From contig BTPG01000002.1 in NCBI GenBank assembly GCA_036245525.1, positions 165,356,260-165,420,259 of the forward strand: a DNA stretch of 64,000 nt, in the 5' to 3' direction. The DNA is from Semisulcospira habei (Eukaryota; Mollusca; Gastropoda; Semisulcospiridae). The notes below the pieces were generated by a model that saw nothing but the letters and a program-made list of their open reading frames with translations, did not search any database and had not been told where the DNA came from. Of the stretch, positions 36,211-44,692 are shown in pieces (the stretch's first letter is position 1; every line of letters begins with the position of its first letter). Both the position numbers and the translations under genes were made by a program.

Positions 36211-36224
36211 CTACCCCCCTCTCA
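36211..36224 (-). promoter_or_regulatory. Polypurine tract
   Basis: On the minus strand a GAGAGGGGGGTAG run directly abuts the 3' LTR. This is the position and composition of the primer for plus-strand DNA synthesis in LTR retrotransposons. Confidence 0.8.
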
Positions 36225-36314
36225 ACGAAAAAAAGAACCGATCGAGGGTCTTTTTTACAAGTTCTGAGGATAATGTCAAAATACAACAACGACCACGAAA
36301 CCTTGATCTATGGA

Positions 36315-36690
36315 ACCGATTGATCACGATCAGCGCTTGACAACAGATCCGCGAACACATTCTGTGTACCTGGAAGTGGTTCAAGATTGAATCTAAACTC
36401 TTGTAAGGACAAGGACCAACGCATGACGCAGAGAGATCTGTGTTAAAATCGATATTGGAAATGTCATTGTCATTGACAGACGACAACATGAGAGGAATAG
36501 GGGGAAGACCAACCGACATCATCTTGGACAACACCAATAGCCACTGATGGGACAATATGCCAATCTGAAACGTCTACATGAGGAACATCACACTGGGGTT
36601 CCACAACCTCGACATCTGGAAGCAAAAAAGGAGAAATGGAAGACCAGTCGACTAAAACACCAGTTGACAACCGTGTAGTAGACTCCTCAA
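36315..36690 (-). pseudogene. Post-integrase spacer and RNase H remnant
   Basis: After the integrase C-terminus the minus strand reads an acidic spacer ('DVEVVEPQCDVPHVDVSDW') in a frame shifted from the integrase. Near 36,405-36,335 comes 'EFRFNLEPLPGTQNVFADLL'. The latter matches the end of Ty3 RNase H (the 'F-F-x-Y-x-PG-x-x-N-VAD-LS' block). An RNase H tail downstream of integrase implies an original Gag-PR-IN-RT-RH order with RT and most of RNase H deleted. Confidence 0.6.
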
Positions 36691-38699
36691 CAACCCCCAA
36701 CAGCAGCATCAACACGAAGATATCGTTTGAGCATGTTTGCATGGAAAATCTTCGGCTTGCCTTTCACAAGAATCTTATAGTCTGGATGAAGACAGTCCTG
36801 CACAAAATAAGGACCTGACCATGTCATAAGAAGTTTGATAGAGTCAGTGGGAAGAAGAACGAATACCTTATCGTGAACATAAAAAGTTCGTGCCTTTGCA
36901 CCACGGTCAAAGTACATCTTGTTCTTGACAGACGAATCTGCAGAGTTTTGTGAAGCAATTTCACAACTTTCAGAAATAATATTCTTCAAGTCAAAGAGAT
37001 AAGCGTACAATGGTTTTGCTGATGTATCACTAGAGTTGTGATCCTCGGTCCAAAAATCAGCAATGAGATAAATGGGACCCCTCGGTTTGCGACCGAACAT
37101 CAGTTCGAAAGGACTGAAACCTGTACTCTGACGGCAATTCTCTACATGCGAAGAGCAATGCAGGAAGATATCGATGCCAAGCGTTTGGTTGAGAATGAAC
37201 AACCTTCCGAAGCATAGATTTCAAAGTGCCATGAAACCGTTCAACAGTACCATTTGCTTGAGGATGGTAAGGAGAAGTACGTATGGCTTGAGTACCACAC
37301 AAAGCATGAAACTGTTTCATCAAATCCGAGTTAAACTGAGAACCTTGATCTGACAGAATTTCCTTGGGAAAACCTAATCTTGAAAAAATACTCATCAAAG
37401 CTTCAGCAACTGCAACAGAAGAAATATCTTTCATAGGAACAGCCTCCGGAAACCTAGTAGCTAAGTCAAAGTCAGAATATATCTGTGACCTTCAACAGAT
37501 GGAGGAGACAAAGGCCCAACGAGATCAATAGCGACCCTCTCGAACGGAGTCGAGATAAGAGGCATAGTCGCCAAAGGAACAGGGGGAACTTTCCCTTTCG
37601 AAATTGTTTTCTGGCAAATGTCACAAGTGTGAACATAAGTACTCACATCAGCAGAAACACCAGGCCAAAAGAATTGGAATAGAATCCTAGTCAGAGTTCT
37701 ACGAACTCCACAATGACCAGCCAAAAGTTGATCATGCGCAGCAATCATGACTGAAGTACGAAGTTTTTCTGGAACAACAACCTGATGCAAAATATCCTTG
37801 GATTTCCGATACCTCCTGTACAAAATATCATCTTTAAAATAGAAAGTATAAGTAGCAGAACCAACAACCTTTTCTTCACCTGAGGCAGCTAACTTAAAAC
37901 AACCTTGCAAAGTAGCATCACCTTTCTGCAACTGAATGAGTTCAGCACGAGTGACCTTCAAATCATCGCACACAGTGACAAGAGGTTTGTGCGGGAGATC
38001 TTGCTTCCTAGCCTGAGCACGAGTAGTGACAGCAGCAACAGGGACCTCAGCAGCAGTAGCAACTGGGGTATCTTGGGTCTGCTGGACAATCAAACCTGGA
38101 ATATTTCCTACAATCAAGTCAGCAACTGGATCCTCAAGAACACAACAAACCAACTCTCCAGCAAAATATGGACAAGAAACAACAACTTTAGCCTGCTGGT
38201 AAATGTTGATCTCTCCACCAAAAGTTTTACAACGGACAGTACCTGGTACATACTGTTCATCAGAAACCAAACGTTTTCGAACACCACAAATAGTAGCACC
38301 TGTGTCTCGCAGAACTGAGCAAGCAGTAGAATTAACAGAACCAACTTCTAAATGCAAGTAACCAGCTGACTGATCAAAAATAGAGCAAACAACTTCAGAG
38401 TCTACAGGGACAACTGCACAACCTGAGTTTGAGTTATTCTTATCTGAAGGTGTGTTTTTTTTCACAACAAAGGGACAAGTTTTTCTAGTATGACCACCAA
38501 TGTTGCAAACAGAGCAAGGGTTTGGACTGTTTCGAAGAGGACATTGCCTGGGACCATGACCTTTACCATCACAAAGAGGGCAATTATCAAAATTGGTGTA
38601 AAATGAACCACCTCCACGTCCACGTCTCAAAGATCCTCGAGTTCGATCAAAACGACCTTCGACCTTTTGGTTCAAAACCGAGGGTGTTTGGTCTGTCTT
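36687..38699 (-). pseudogene. Zinc knuckles, protease and integrase of LTR element
   Basis: The first frame (38,675-37,461) has two CX2CX4HX4C knuckles ('CPLCDGKGHGPRQC', 'CSVCNIGGHTRKTC'), a retropepsin block 'SVLRDTGATICGV', and the integrase HHCC zinc domain ('HDQLLAGHCGVRRTL' ... 'CDICQ') with the first catalytic Asp in 'FERVAIDLVGPL'. A single-base frameshift near 37,465 leads to the 37,434-37,057 frame with 'LSDQGSQF' (second Asp) and 'GTVERFHGTL' (Glu). Another frameshift near 37,130 leads to 'GFSPFELMFGRKPRGP' and the C-terminal 'TWSGPYFVQDCL' and 'KIFHANMLKRYLR'. Integrase follows protease directly with no RT between, which is unusual for Ty3 elements. Confidence 0.82.
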
Positions 38700-39706
38700 T
38701 CAAAAACCACCATGATTTCTCCAATAGCCGCGACCTTGATAGTTTGAGTAACCACCGCGAGAATCTGCAGAGCCAGCAACAGCTTGTGACTCTTCAGCTA
38801 CATCAACTGATCCCACTGAACCGAAAACTGTAGAAGCCGATCGGCGTGCCAAGTTCTTTCCGGGACGAGCAAAACGATAACTTTCAGCAGTTTTAACCAT
38901 ATCATCTAATGTGACAAGTCCACGCTCGTGAATGAAAGTAGCAAGATCCTGTGACACACATTCTAGAAACTGCTCACCTAACACAAGATTCATAATTCCC
39001 TGCATGTATCTAGTAACACCGGACAAAGCGATCCATCGATCAAACAATCTGTTCAGCTCAATACCAAATGTTTGGAAAGGTTCGTTCAAGTCCGGTCGGA
39101 CTTCACGGAACTTTCTGCGAAAACCTTCTGCAGTACATTGGAACTTCTTAAGCAAAATTGTCCTTCAATGTTGGATAATCAACAGGACCATGAGCAGCAA
39201 GACTGTGGTATAAGTTCAATGCGTTACCTTCCAACAAAGCTGAAAGAAATGTAACTCATTTGTCACTATCCCAGCCAAGGGCTGTAGCATGAGTCTCAAA
39301 ACGAAAAAGGTATGAATCTATATCATCTTGTCTTTCTTTGAAAAGAGGCAACTTGGGGTAAACAGGTCTAGCACCAAAAGAATTACTATTTCTACCTCTG
39401 TTTCCATGACCAGCATCTTGTTCCTCAAGTCTATGTTCAAAACGTAACTCAAGTTCCTTTTGTTTTGTTTTCTCTTTCCAGTTCTAATGCTAACTGAACA
39501 TCTGCTTGTTTATTTGCTAATTCAACGTCCAATTTTTTCTGTCTTGTTTCTTCTTCCAATTTTTTTTCATCCCTCAATCTTTGTCTCTCAAGACGATCAA
39601 AACAATCCTGTACATATTTTCCACGTTCCTTATCAGGGATACCCAAAGTTGTAGCTTGAGCAATAAAGGATTGGAACAACTTATAATCAGACATGGCTAA
39701 GTGCAA
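38700..39706 (-). pseudogene. Gag of LTR retrotransposon
   Basis: The N-terminal part (start ATG at about 39,694) begins 'MSDYKLFQSFIAQATTLGIP' and continues into a long charged helix ('QRLRDEKKLEEETRQKKLDV'). After frameshifts near 39,450 and 39,170 the capsid-like part reads 'EGFRRKFREVRPDLNEPFQT', 'LFDRWIALSGV', 'GEQFLECVSQDLATFIHERG' and 'TLDDMVKTAESYRFAR'. The frame ends at a TGA (38,700-38,702). The zinc-knuckle/protease frame continues in the same phase after that stop, so the TGA is either a point mutation or a site of readthrough. Confidence 0.75.
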
Positions 39707-40717
39707 TGTAGATCAACAAACAAAAGAAAATTTACTATAAAAGTATCAAAATGTTTAAACAGGAAATCAGTAAAGTACTAAAGTGTCAACAATGAAATGG
39801 CAAAATGCAATCAATCACAACACTATAAATTGTTCTATAAACCTTATGAAACAATTAAGTTTCTTCAAAAGTAAATTACCAGAATAATGTACAGTCTAAG
39901 TTACAATGAAAACAGTAAAGTCTTAAAAATATACAAAGCAAAGTATGTATTGTATTATCTCAATATGTCTATAAGTAATGAAGTAGTGACAAATTTTATA
40001 CCAAATATAACACACTAACTCAATATATTCACAACATATGCTGAAGAACGTCAACTGAAGTTGATAGAAGCACAAGGAATATACAGTGAAAGATTAACTT
40101 ATTAAGTTAATAGTTTTAATAAAAATAAAATATTACCATGTATAATCCTGATAATGGATCTATTTACCAGTTTATATCAATATCAAGAGAAAGAAACCTA
40201 AAAATTATGTGAAACACCTCAAATAAACCCAACAAATTATTAAAGTCTTATCAAACAGAATGAACCAAAGGAAACAATCTGTCAACAACTAAACCAAAAT
40301 CAAAGGAAACAATGTAACAAGAATAACAAAGACAAAAAATTAGAACATCAAAATCAGTACAAATCAAGCAATGAATGAACAAAATAAATTAAATCAAATG
40401 GGCTGAAATCCCAACACTATAACCTACTTAAAATAAGGGCAAAGAGAACATACACCCAAACACACGCATGAAAGGACAGGACCCTACAATAGCAAAGAAC
40501 TAGCAAAACGAATACACTCCCACTAATAGAAGAATAGAGCTGAAAAAGAGAATAGCAACCCACAGACAGAAAAAGAGCTAAATCCTTAGTGCCCAGAAAC
40601 TGTACACAGGCACAGCCGTTACACTGGAGACGGCATATATCACACAAAACACCACATCCCAGTCATACACAATATAACAAAATTTCAAAAGAAGAAGCCC
40701 ACTAGTCTACCTATATA
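39707..40717 (-). other. A-rich leader of the LTR element
   Basis: About 1 kb of low-complexity A-rich sequence between the DNA-transposon junction and Gag, with no recognisable protein. Together with 61,430-61,512 it forms the untranslated leader of the LTR element, interrupted by the nested transposon. Confidence 0.6.
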
Positions 40718-40910
40718 TGGGTCATTCTCTGGAAAGGTGGTCAGATTTGTTACATGGGGAGCGAAAAATGAACTTTAATAAATTGGAATAAAATGTATAT
40801 ATTCTGATGAAAAAATGATGCTTTTGTCCATGTGCAGTGAAATCAGAGCAAGAGGACTGTCTTTTTTGTGTGTAATTGGTGTGTGAACAGGTGGGTCGAC
40901 AAGTGTCTCG

Positions 40911-41292
40911 GTTGTAACACTGGACACCAAAATGAAGTTTGATTCAACCAATATTCAGTGCAATTCTTTCCATAAGTATTCTAAAACTATTAACTCAGCC
41001 AAACTACACACTTTGAAGAGCTTCCAATGGTTTTTTATGTGATTTCTGATATTTGGCACTTGCAAATGAAATCTCTCCTTAGCACGCGTAAATTTGGGAA
41101 TTTTTCACTTTTAGCTCACAATATAGGGAGCAGAGGCAAAAGTCAAACACTATTGTGTATAGCACTGACTCATAACCTTTGCTATGACAAAATATGAAAT
41201 AAGTTGTCACCATACTGTGGCGGAAAGAAGTGCATAACCGAATCATGACTTGGTTGTAACGCAGACACCGTCTATGTTGTAACGTCGACACC
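40911..41292 (-). repeat. Subterminal GTTGTAAC...GACACC repeats
   Basis: Three copies of GTTGTAAC, a few bases, then GACACC lie at 40,911-40,928, 41,253-41,269 and 41,276-41,292 in the non-coding end of the DNA transposon. Subterminal repeats of this kind are often transposase-binding sites. A weak related inverted word sits near 61,015-61,038. Function is inferred only. Confidence 0.45.
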
Positions 41293-41403
41293 ACATAAAT
41301 AAAAGGGAGCAAAAAACCAAAAGTAATGTGAAAAAATCACTCTTCCCATCCAAAGCAACAAAAGTAATGGAAAGCAAATATACCACAAAAAAGAAACATG
41401 TAT

Positions 41404-41822
41404 TCAATAAACAGGCACTTCTGGGACTCTAGGTTCTGCAGTTGGTCTTGGCTGACTTTTCCCAGCTGCTCGTGGTCTGCCCCTTGCTGCTGATCTTCCC
41501 CTTAGTGCAGATCCACCTGGACTTCGGCCTCTGCCACCACCAGGTTGTTCAGGTGCCGCACGGGCCATGGAGTGTTCCTTCCACTCTCCCACGACGGCAG
41601 TGTTGGGGCAGGCTCCTTCTCCATACAAGCAAAACTCACACATGCAAGACAGGTGCCTGCTGATCAGCCGACCCATACCGCCTGACTTGATATGGTGGAA
41701 CTCACGTGACCCAGGGACCGTCTCCATCACCCTTTCTGGGCGGTCCCTGTTCACCATGCCTTCTGGCACCCAGAAGAATGTTCTTCAGAAATGCTGGCAA
41801 TGGTTGGTGGGCTGCTTGTTTA
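41404..41822 (-). pseudogene. C-terminal piece of split transposase-like gene
   Basis: This continues, in frame, the protein that stops at the right Polinton junction (58,513). Removing the Polinton and one GGCTG copy joins the reading frames. The segment has an in-frame TGA about 13 codons in, then 'RTFFWVPEGMVNRDRPERVM', 'TVPGSREFHHIKSGGMGRLI' and 'RHLSCMCEFCLYGEG', ending in a low-complexity Arg/Gly/Pro tail at 41,404. The 'LSC-C-C' cluster and 'PG-R-FH' block suit the end of this transposase-like family as I know it. Confidence 0.7.
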
Positions 41823-41827
41823 GGCTG
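41823..41827. repeat. Target-site duplication of Polinton, left
   Basis: GGCTG here is repeated at 58,508-58,512, directly outside the other TIR. Polintons normally make 6 bp duplications; the sixth base differs (A before the left copy, T before the right), so either a 5 bp or a mutated 6 bp duplication is possible. Confidence 0.75.
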
Positions 41828-42132
41828 AGAGATAGTAAAGTGGACAGTTGATGGGCACCCCTCCCCCCAATCTATAGATTTATTTGATCCTCTCAGTATT
41901 TAGACAAACGAACTCCAGCACTTACCACCAATACCTTTATTACCTAGCCATTTTAGTTCCACTCCAGAAAGCGTCCTGAGAAAGCCTTGTTGCTGTCGGG
42001 ACGTTAAGCAATGTACAATCCACTCCAGAAATCATTCAAAGCAACGATTTTTGATCAGCTACCAACCCGCGATTATTAAGCCAGATCCCCCACTCCCACC
42101 TAAATTATTAATGCTGTCATTGACTTTTTTAA
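41828..42132. repeat. Polinton left terminal inverted repeat
   Basis: This is the inverted complement of 58,267-58,507 with a few mismatches, starting AGAGATAGTAAAGTGGACAG. It is about 60 bp longer than the right copy because of an insertion at 41,970-42,030. The innermost matching word is AATGCTGTCATTGACTTTTT. Confidence 0.93.
41970..42030 (+). mobile_element. Short retroposed insertion in the left TIR
   Basis: Fifty bases (41,970-42,019) absent from the right TIR are flanked by an 11 bp direct repeat, CCACTCCAGAA (41,959-41,969 and 42,020-42,030). The inserted segment resembles 4,197-4,247 (TTGTTGCTGTCGGGAC core, ending TGTACAATC). An 11 bp duplication with a truncated repeat end suggests target-primed retroposition of a SINE or LINE tail. 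Confidence 0.75.
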
Positions 42133-42158
42133 GCAAAATTATTATATTATATTATAAA

Positions 42159-42674
42159 ATGAATCAAGACGAATTACTTCTTTTAAGTGATATTTGTGCT
42201 GTAGAAAACAAAGACTTAGACTTTAAAAAACAGCGTCTTTTGTCTGTGATTGTGTCGGGCAAATCAAAGACTTATCTGGGTAGACAATACATGATAGAGG
42301 ATATTGAATCTCTAAGCTCTGACGAGCTAATCAAGCTTCATTCAAAATATGAAAATCACATTGCCTCACTAATGACTCGTGATTTAAGTCGATCTCTTGT
42401 CTGCCTATATACAAAAGCTATAAGTCACTTCCTACCTGTTGATAGTGAAAACCTTTCACACGACCTTGAAAGTAATCCCATAGTTTCAAGTTCAATAGGC
42501 AAATTAGCATGCCTTATGTTTTACAAGTTTGGGAATTACCTTGCGCCTGCTGTAACCTTACTTGTTACTAGTAGTCATATTGATTTTTCTAAAATAAATT
42601 TTAAATTAGAAGAAAATGGACGAGACGACTCCACAACAGAGCCATGTCTTGACACAGGTTCAAACAGTGACTAA
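42159..42674 (+). CDS. Polinton hypothetical protein, 171 aa
   Basis: First gene inside the left TIR. The ATG at 42,159 (context TTATAAAATG) is chosen over upstream non-ATG starts. The protein begins 'MNQDELLLLSDICAVENKDL' and is mixed alpha-helical by composition, with a hydrophobic stretch 'GNYLAPAVTLLVTSS' in the C-terminal third. The stop overlaps the next gene by 59 bases. I do not recognise a family; the position in the integrase-side gene block suggests a small structural or accessory protein. Confidence 0.65.
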   Translation: MNQDELLLLSDICAVENKDLDFKKQRLLSVIVSGKSKTYLGRQYMIEDIESLSSDELIKLHSKYENHIASLMTRDLSRSLVCLYTKAISHFLPVDSENLSHDLESNPIVSSSIGKLACLMFYKFGNYLAPAVTLLVTSSHIDFSKINFKLEENGRDDSTTEPCLDTGSNSD

Positions 42675-43011
42675 GACTAAAAGCCCAGGTAGAATAGAGG
42701 CTGGAAAAAGATTAGCTGAATATAACAGACAAAAGAAATTACAGCTTCAAGCATTAACAGAAAAGACTGACACACCATCACCACTTCCACCAGAACCAAC
42801 ACAACCACCCAAAAGTGAGAAAAAACCAACTACAAAATATATAGTTGCTGGATTTGTTGTCGGATTTGGTTACGTAGGTTACCAATTATATAAAAAATAC
42901 AAACCAAACACTCAAACAGTGTCCAAAAAATCAAACACTCCAAAAACAAAAGAAGTAGTCGCCACATTACCAGCAGTTCCAAAACCTTTGGACCCATTTT
43001 ACATGCAGTAA
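42616..43011 (+). CDS. Polinton single-pass membrane protein, 131 aa
   Basis: Begins 'MDETTPQQSHVLTQVQTV', then a basic stretch ('GRIEAGKRLAEYNRQKKLQL'), a Pro-rich segment ('SPLPPEPTQPPKSEKKP'), one membrane segment at about residues 75-91 ('YIVAGFVVGFGYVGYQL') and a Lys-rich tail ending 'PLDPFYMQ'. It overlaps the preceding gene. Small one-helix proteins of this layout are common in Polintons and related adintoviruses; a virion or membrane role is inferred. Confidence 0.7.
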   Translation: MDETTPQQSHVLTQVQTVTKTKSPGRIEAGKRLAEYNRQKKLQLQALTEKTDTPSPLPPEPTQPPKSEKKPTTKYIVAGFVVGFGYVGYQLYKKYKPNTQTVSKKSNTPKTKEVVATLPAVPKPLDPFYMQ

Positions 43012-43047
43012 ATAAATTTATTATTTTAATTTTTATGGTATAAGAAA

Positions 43048-43278
43048 ATGAGCGACACAAAGAACTTAATGAACCTTGTCTATCACTCTGCTGTAATAAG
43101 TGGACTAGCAGTAGCATATTCTATGTTGGGAAAAAGTCTTCTCAAAATGAAATCAGCAGACCTTAGTAAATTAGACTTTGAAGACAGTGCTAAGCTAGTA
43201 GTTGTTATAACAGCATCGATTGCAACAAAAGATTTTCTAGTTAAGCAAGGAATTATTCCAGAAAATATTTCTATGTAA
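43048..43278 (+). CDS. Polinton small hydrophobic protein, 76 aa
   Basis: Begins 'MSDTKNLMNLVYHSAVISGL'. Two hydrophobic helices are visible ('AVISGLAVAYSMLG' and 'AKLVVVITASIATKDFLV') around a charged loop ('KMKSADLSKLDFEDS'). The start context is ATAAGAAAATG. It lies 36 bases after the previous gene and ends 8 bases before the next, so the block is probably co-regulated. No function assigned. Confidence 0.65.
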   Translation: MSDTKNLMNLVYHSAVISGLAVAYSMLGKSLLKMKSADLSKLDFEDSAKLVVVITASIATKDFLVKQGIIPENISM

Positions 43279-43286
43279 ATAAAAAT

Positions 43287-43718
43287 ATGGCAACTATAGC
43301 TGTTATGATTGGCGGTGCAGTTATTAATGCATTAGCTTTTAGTGGGTCAAACTATTTCTTTTCAAAAGTGAGTAAAGAAGAATCAGCAGAAGAAATGAAG
43401 CGCCACAATGAGGCATCTGAAAAACTAGCTCAAGCTCAACAAGATTATGAGAAGCAAAGAATTGAGAAACTTGATTTTATTAATGAAAAACTAAAACTTG
43501 AGGGTCACGCACAGCATACATTTTCAAACGTCGATGACGCGATCAAAGAATACTATCTTGTTACTGGTGAAGACATGTCTATTCCACAACCAAAACTTAG
43601 TGACTACTACCAACCAAGCCTAGAACAAAGAAATGGAGAAATAATATTTGTTTTAGTAGGAATGACATTAGTATATTTTACAGGAGTTTATATTGCTAGA
43701 AAAAATGGCAGACGCTAA
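43287..43718 (+). CDS. Polinton two-TM coiled-coil protein, 143 aa
   Basis: The N-terminal membrane segment is 'MATIAVMIGGAVINALAFSG'. A long charged helix follows ('EESAEEMKRHNEASEKLAQA'...'QRIEKLDFINEKLKLEG'), and a second membrane segment near the end ('IIFVLVGMTLVYFTGVYIA') precedes a basic tail (RKNGRR). It overlaps the integrase start by 14 bases. The layout suggests an internal virion membrane or scaffold protein; that is inference. Confidence 0.65.
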   Translation: MATIAVMIGGAVINALAFSGSNYFFSKVSKEESAEEMKRHNEASEKLAQAQQDYEKQRIEKLDFINEKLKLEGHAQHTFSNVDDAIKEYYLVTGEDMSIPQPKLSDYYQPSLEQRNGEIIFVLVGMTLVYFTGVYIARKNGRR

Positions 43719-44655
43719 ACTATCAAAAATATATTACTCCCCAATTGGCTACTGGAAAGGGAATACTGCAATAAAAAAATTACATGCTGCTGTGGGTGGA
43801 GATGTTAACCAAATAAAACAGTGGCTTAAAAAACAGGCAATTTGGCAAATATATCTTCCTGCTCCAAGAAAAATAACAAGGCCTCATTTTGAAAACACTA
43901 TCCCTAATGACACACACCAAATGGACCTCCTGTTTCTTCCGCATGACACAATAAGAAAGAAACGATACAAGTATGCATTAACTGTTGTTGACATAGCTTC
44001 AAGGTATAAGGATGCAGAACCCATAACTGACAAAAAAGCTGTAACAGTGGCCACTGCATTATCAAAAATATATAGTCGAGGTCCTTTAAAATACCCTAGG
44101 CTTGTGCAGGTTGATGATGGGAGTGAATTTAAAGGCGCTGTTAATCAGTTATTTGCAAAGCATGGAGTGCTAGTGCGGCGAGGCATACCGGGCTTGCATA
44201 GATCACAGGCTATTGTAGAAAATTTCAATAAACAATTATCAGAGAGACTTTTTAGCTATCAGTATTCTAAGGAACTCATGCATGACACACGTAACACTGA
44301 GTGGGTTAAAAGATTACCGTCTGTAATAAAAGCAATGAATAATGAGGGTCACCCTAAACCTGTTGATGCTATTAAATTGAAAACAATACCGTCAGAAATA
44401 AAAACAACAACAACACCTCCAGACACTAGCTTGTTTACAAAACAGGTAAGATATTTGTATCAACCAGGTGAAGCTGAGAATGACGTTAGACGTAGGGCAA
44501 CTGATCCAATTTGGTCTACATCTGTTCATAATATAAAAAAAATAGTTCCTTCAGCTAATGCAACAATATATTATCTGTATGAGCCTGCACCCCAGAGGGC
44601 ATTTGTTAGAGAAGAATTACAGATTATTCCCACAGACACTGTTACTCATTTTTAA
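43705..44655 (+). CDS. Polinton integrase (rve/DDE family)
   Basis: Retroviral-type integrase that joins element ends to target DNA. ATG at 43,705 (an in-frame TTG lies 12 bases upstream). Counting from that TTG, the catalytic core shows the first Asp in 'DTHQMDLLFLPHD' (about residue 78), the second in 'VQVDDGSEFKG' (about 141) and Glu in 'HRSQAIVENFNKQLS' (about 176), close to the DD35E spacing. The C-terminal part ('VRYLYQPGEAENDVRRRATD', 'WSTSVHNIKKIVPSA', 'YYLYEP') resembles the chromo-like/SH3 tail of Polinton integrases. All catalytic residues are present and the frame is intact. Confidence 0.93.
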   Translation: MADAKLSKIYYSPIGYWKGNTAIKKLHAAVGGDVNQIKQWLKKQAIWQIYLPAPRKITRPHFENTIPNDTHQMDLLFLPHDTIRKKRYKYALTVVDIASRYKDAEPITDKKAVTVATALSKIYSRGPLKYPRLVQVDDGSEFKGAVNQLFAKHGVLVRRGIPGLHRSQAIVENFNKQLSERLFSYQYSKELMHDTRNTEWVKRLPSVIKAMNNEGHPKPVDAIKLKTIPSEIKTTTTPPDTSLFTKQVRYLYQPGEAENDVRRRATDPIWSTSVHNIKKIVPSANATIYYLYEPAPQRAFVREELQIIPTDTVTHF

Positions 44656-44692
44656 CAATTTCAATTCATCAATTAGTTCATCAAACAGTTCA

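Noticed and set aside
35455..36323. ORFs in the left LTR (and their twins at 62.3-63.0 kb)
   Set aside because: They lie in duplicated LTR sequence and show no protein family signature.
37485..38833. + strand frames across the LTR element
   Set aside because: Antisense shadows of Gag, protease and integrase.
41404..41769. Independent 121 aa gene left of the Polinton
   Set aside because: It is the in-frame continuation of the transposase-like gene at 58.5-60.3 kb after removal of the Polinton; its apparent start is a GTG inside the protein.
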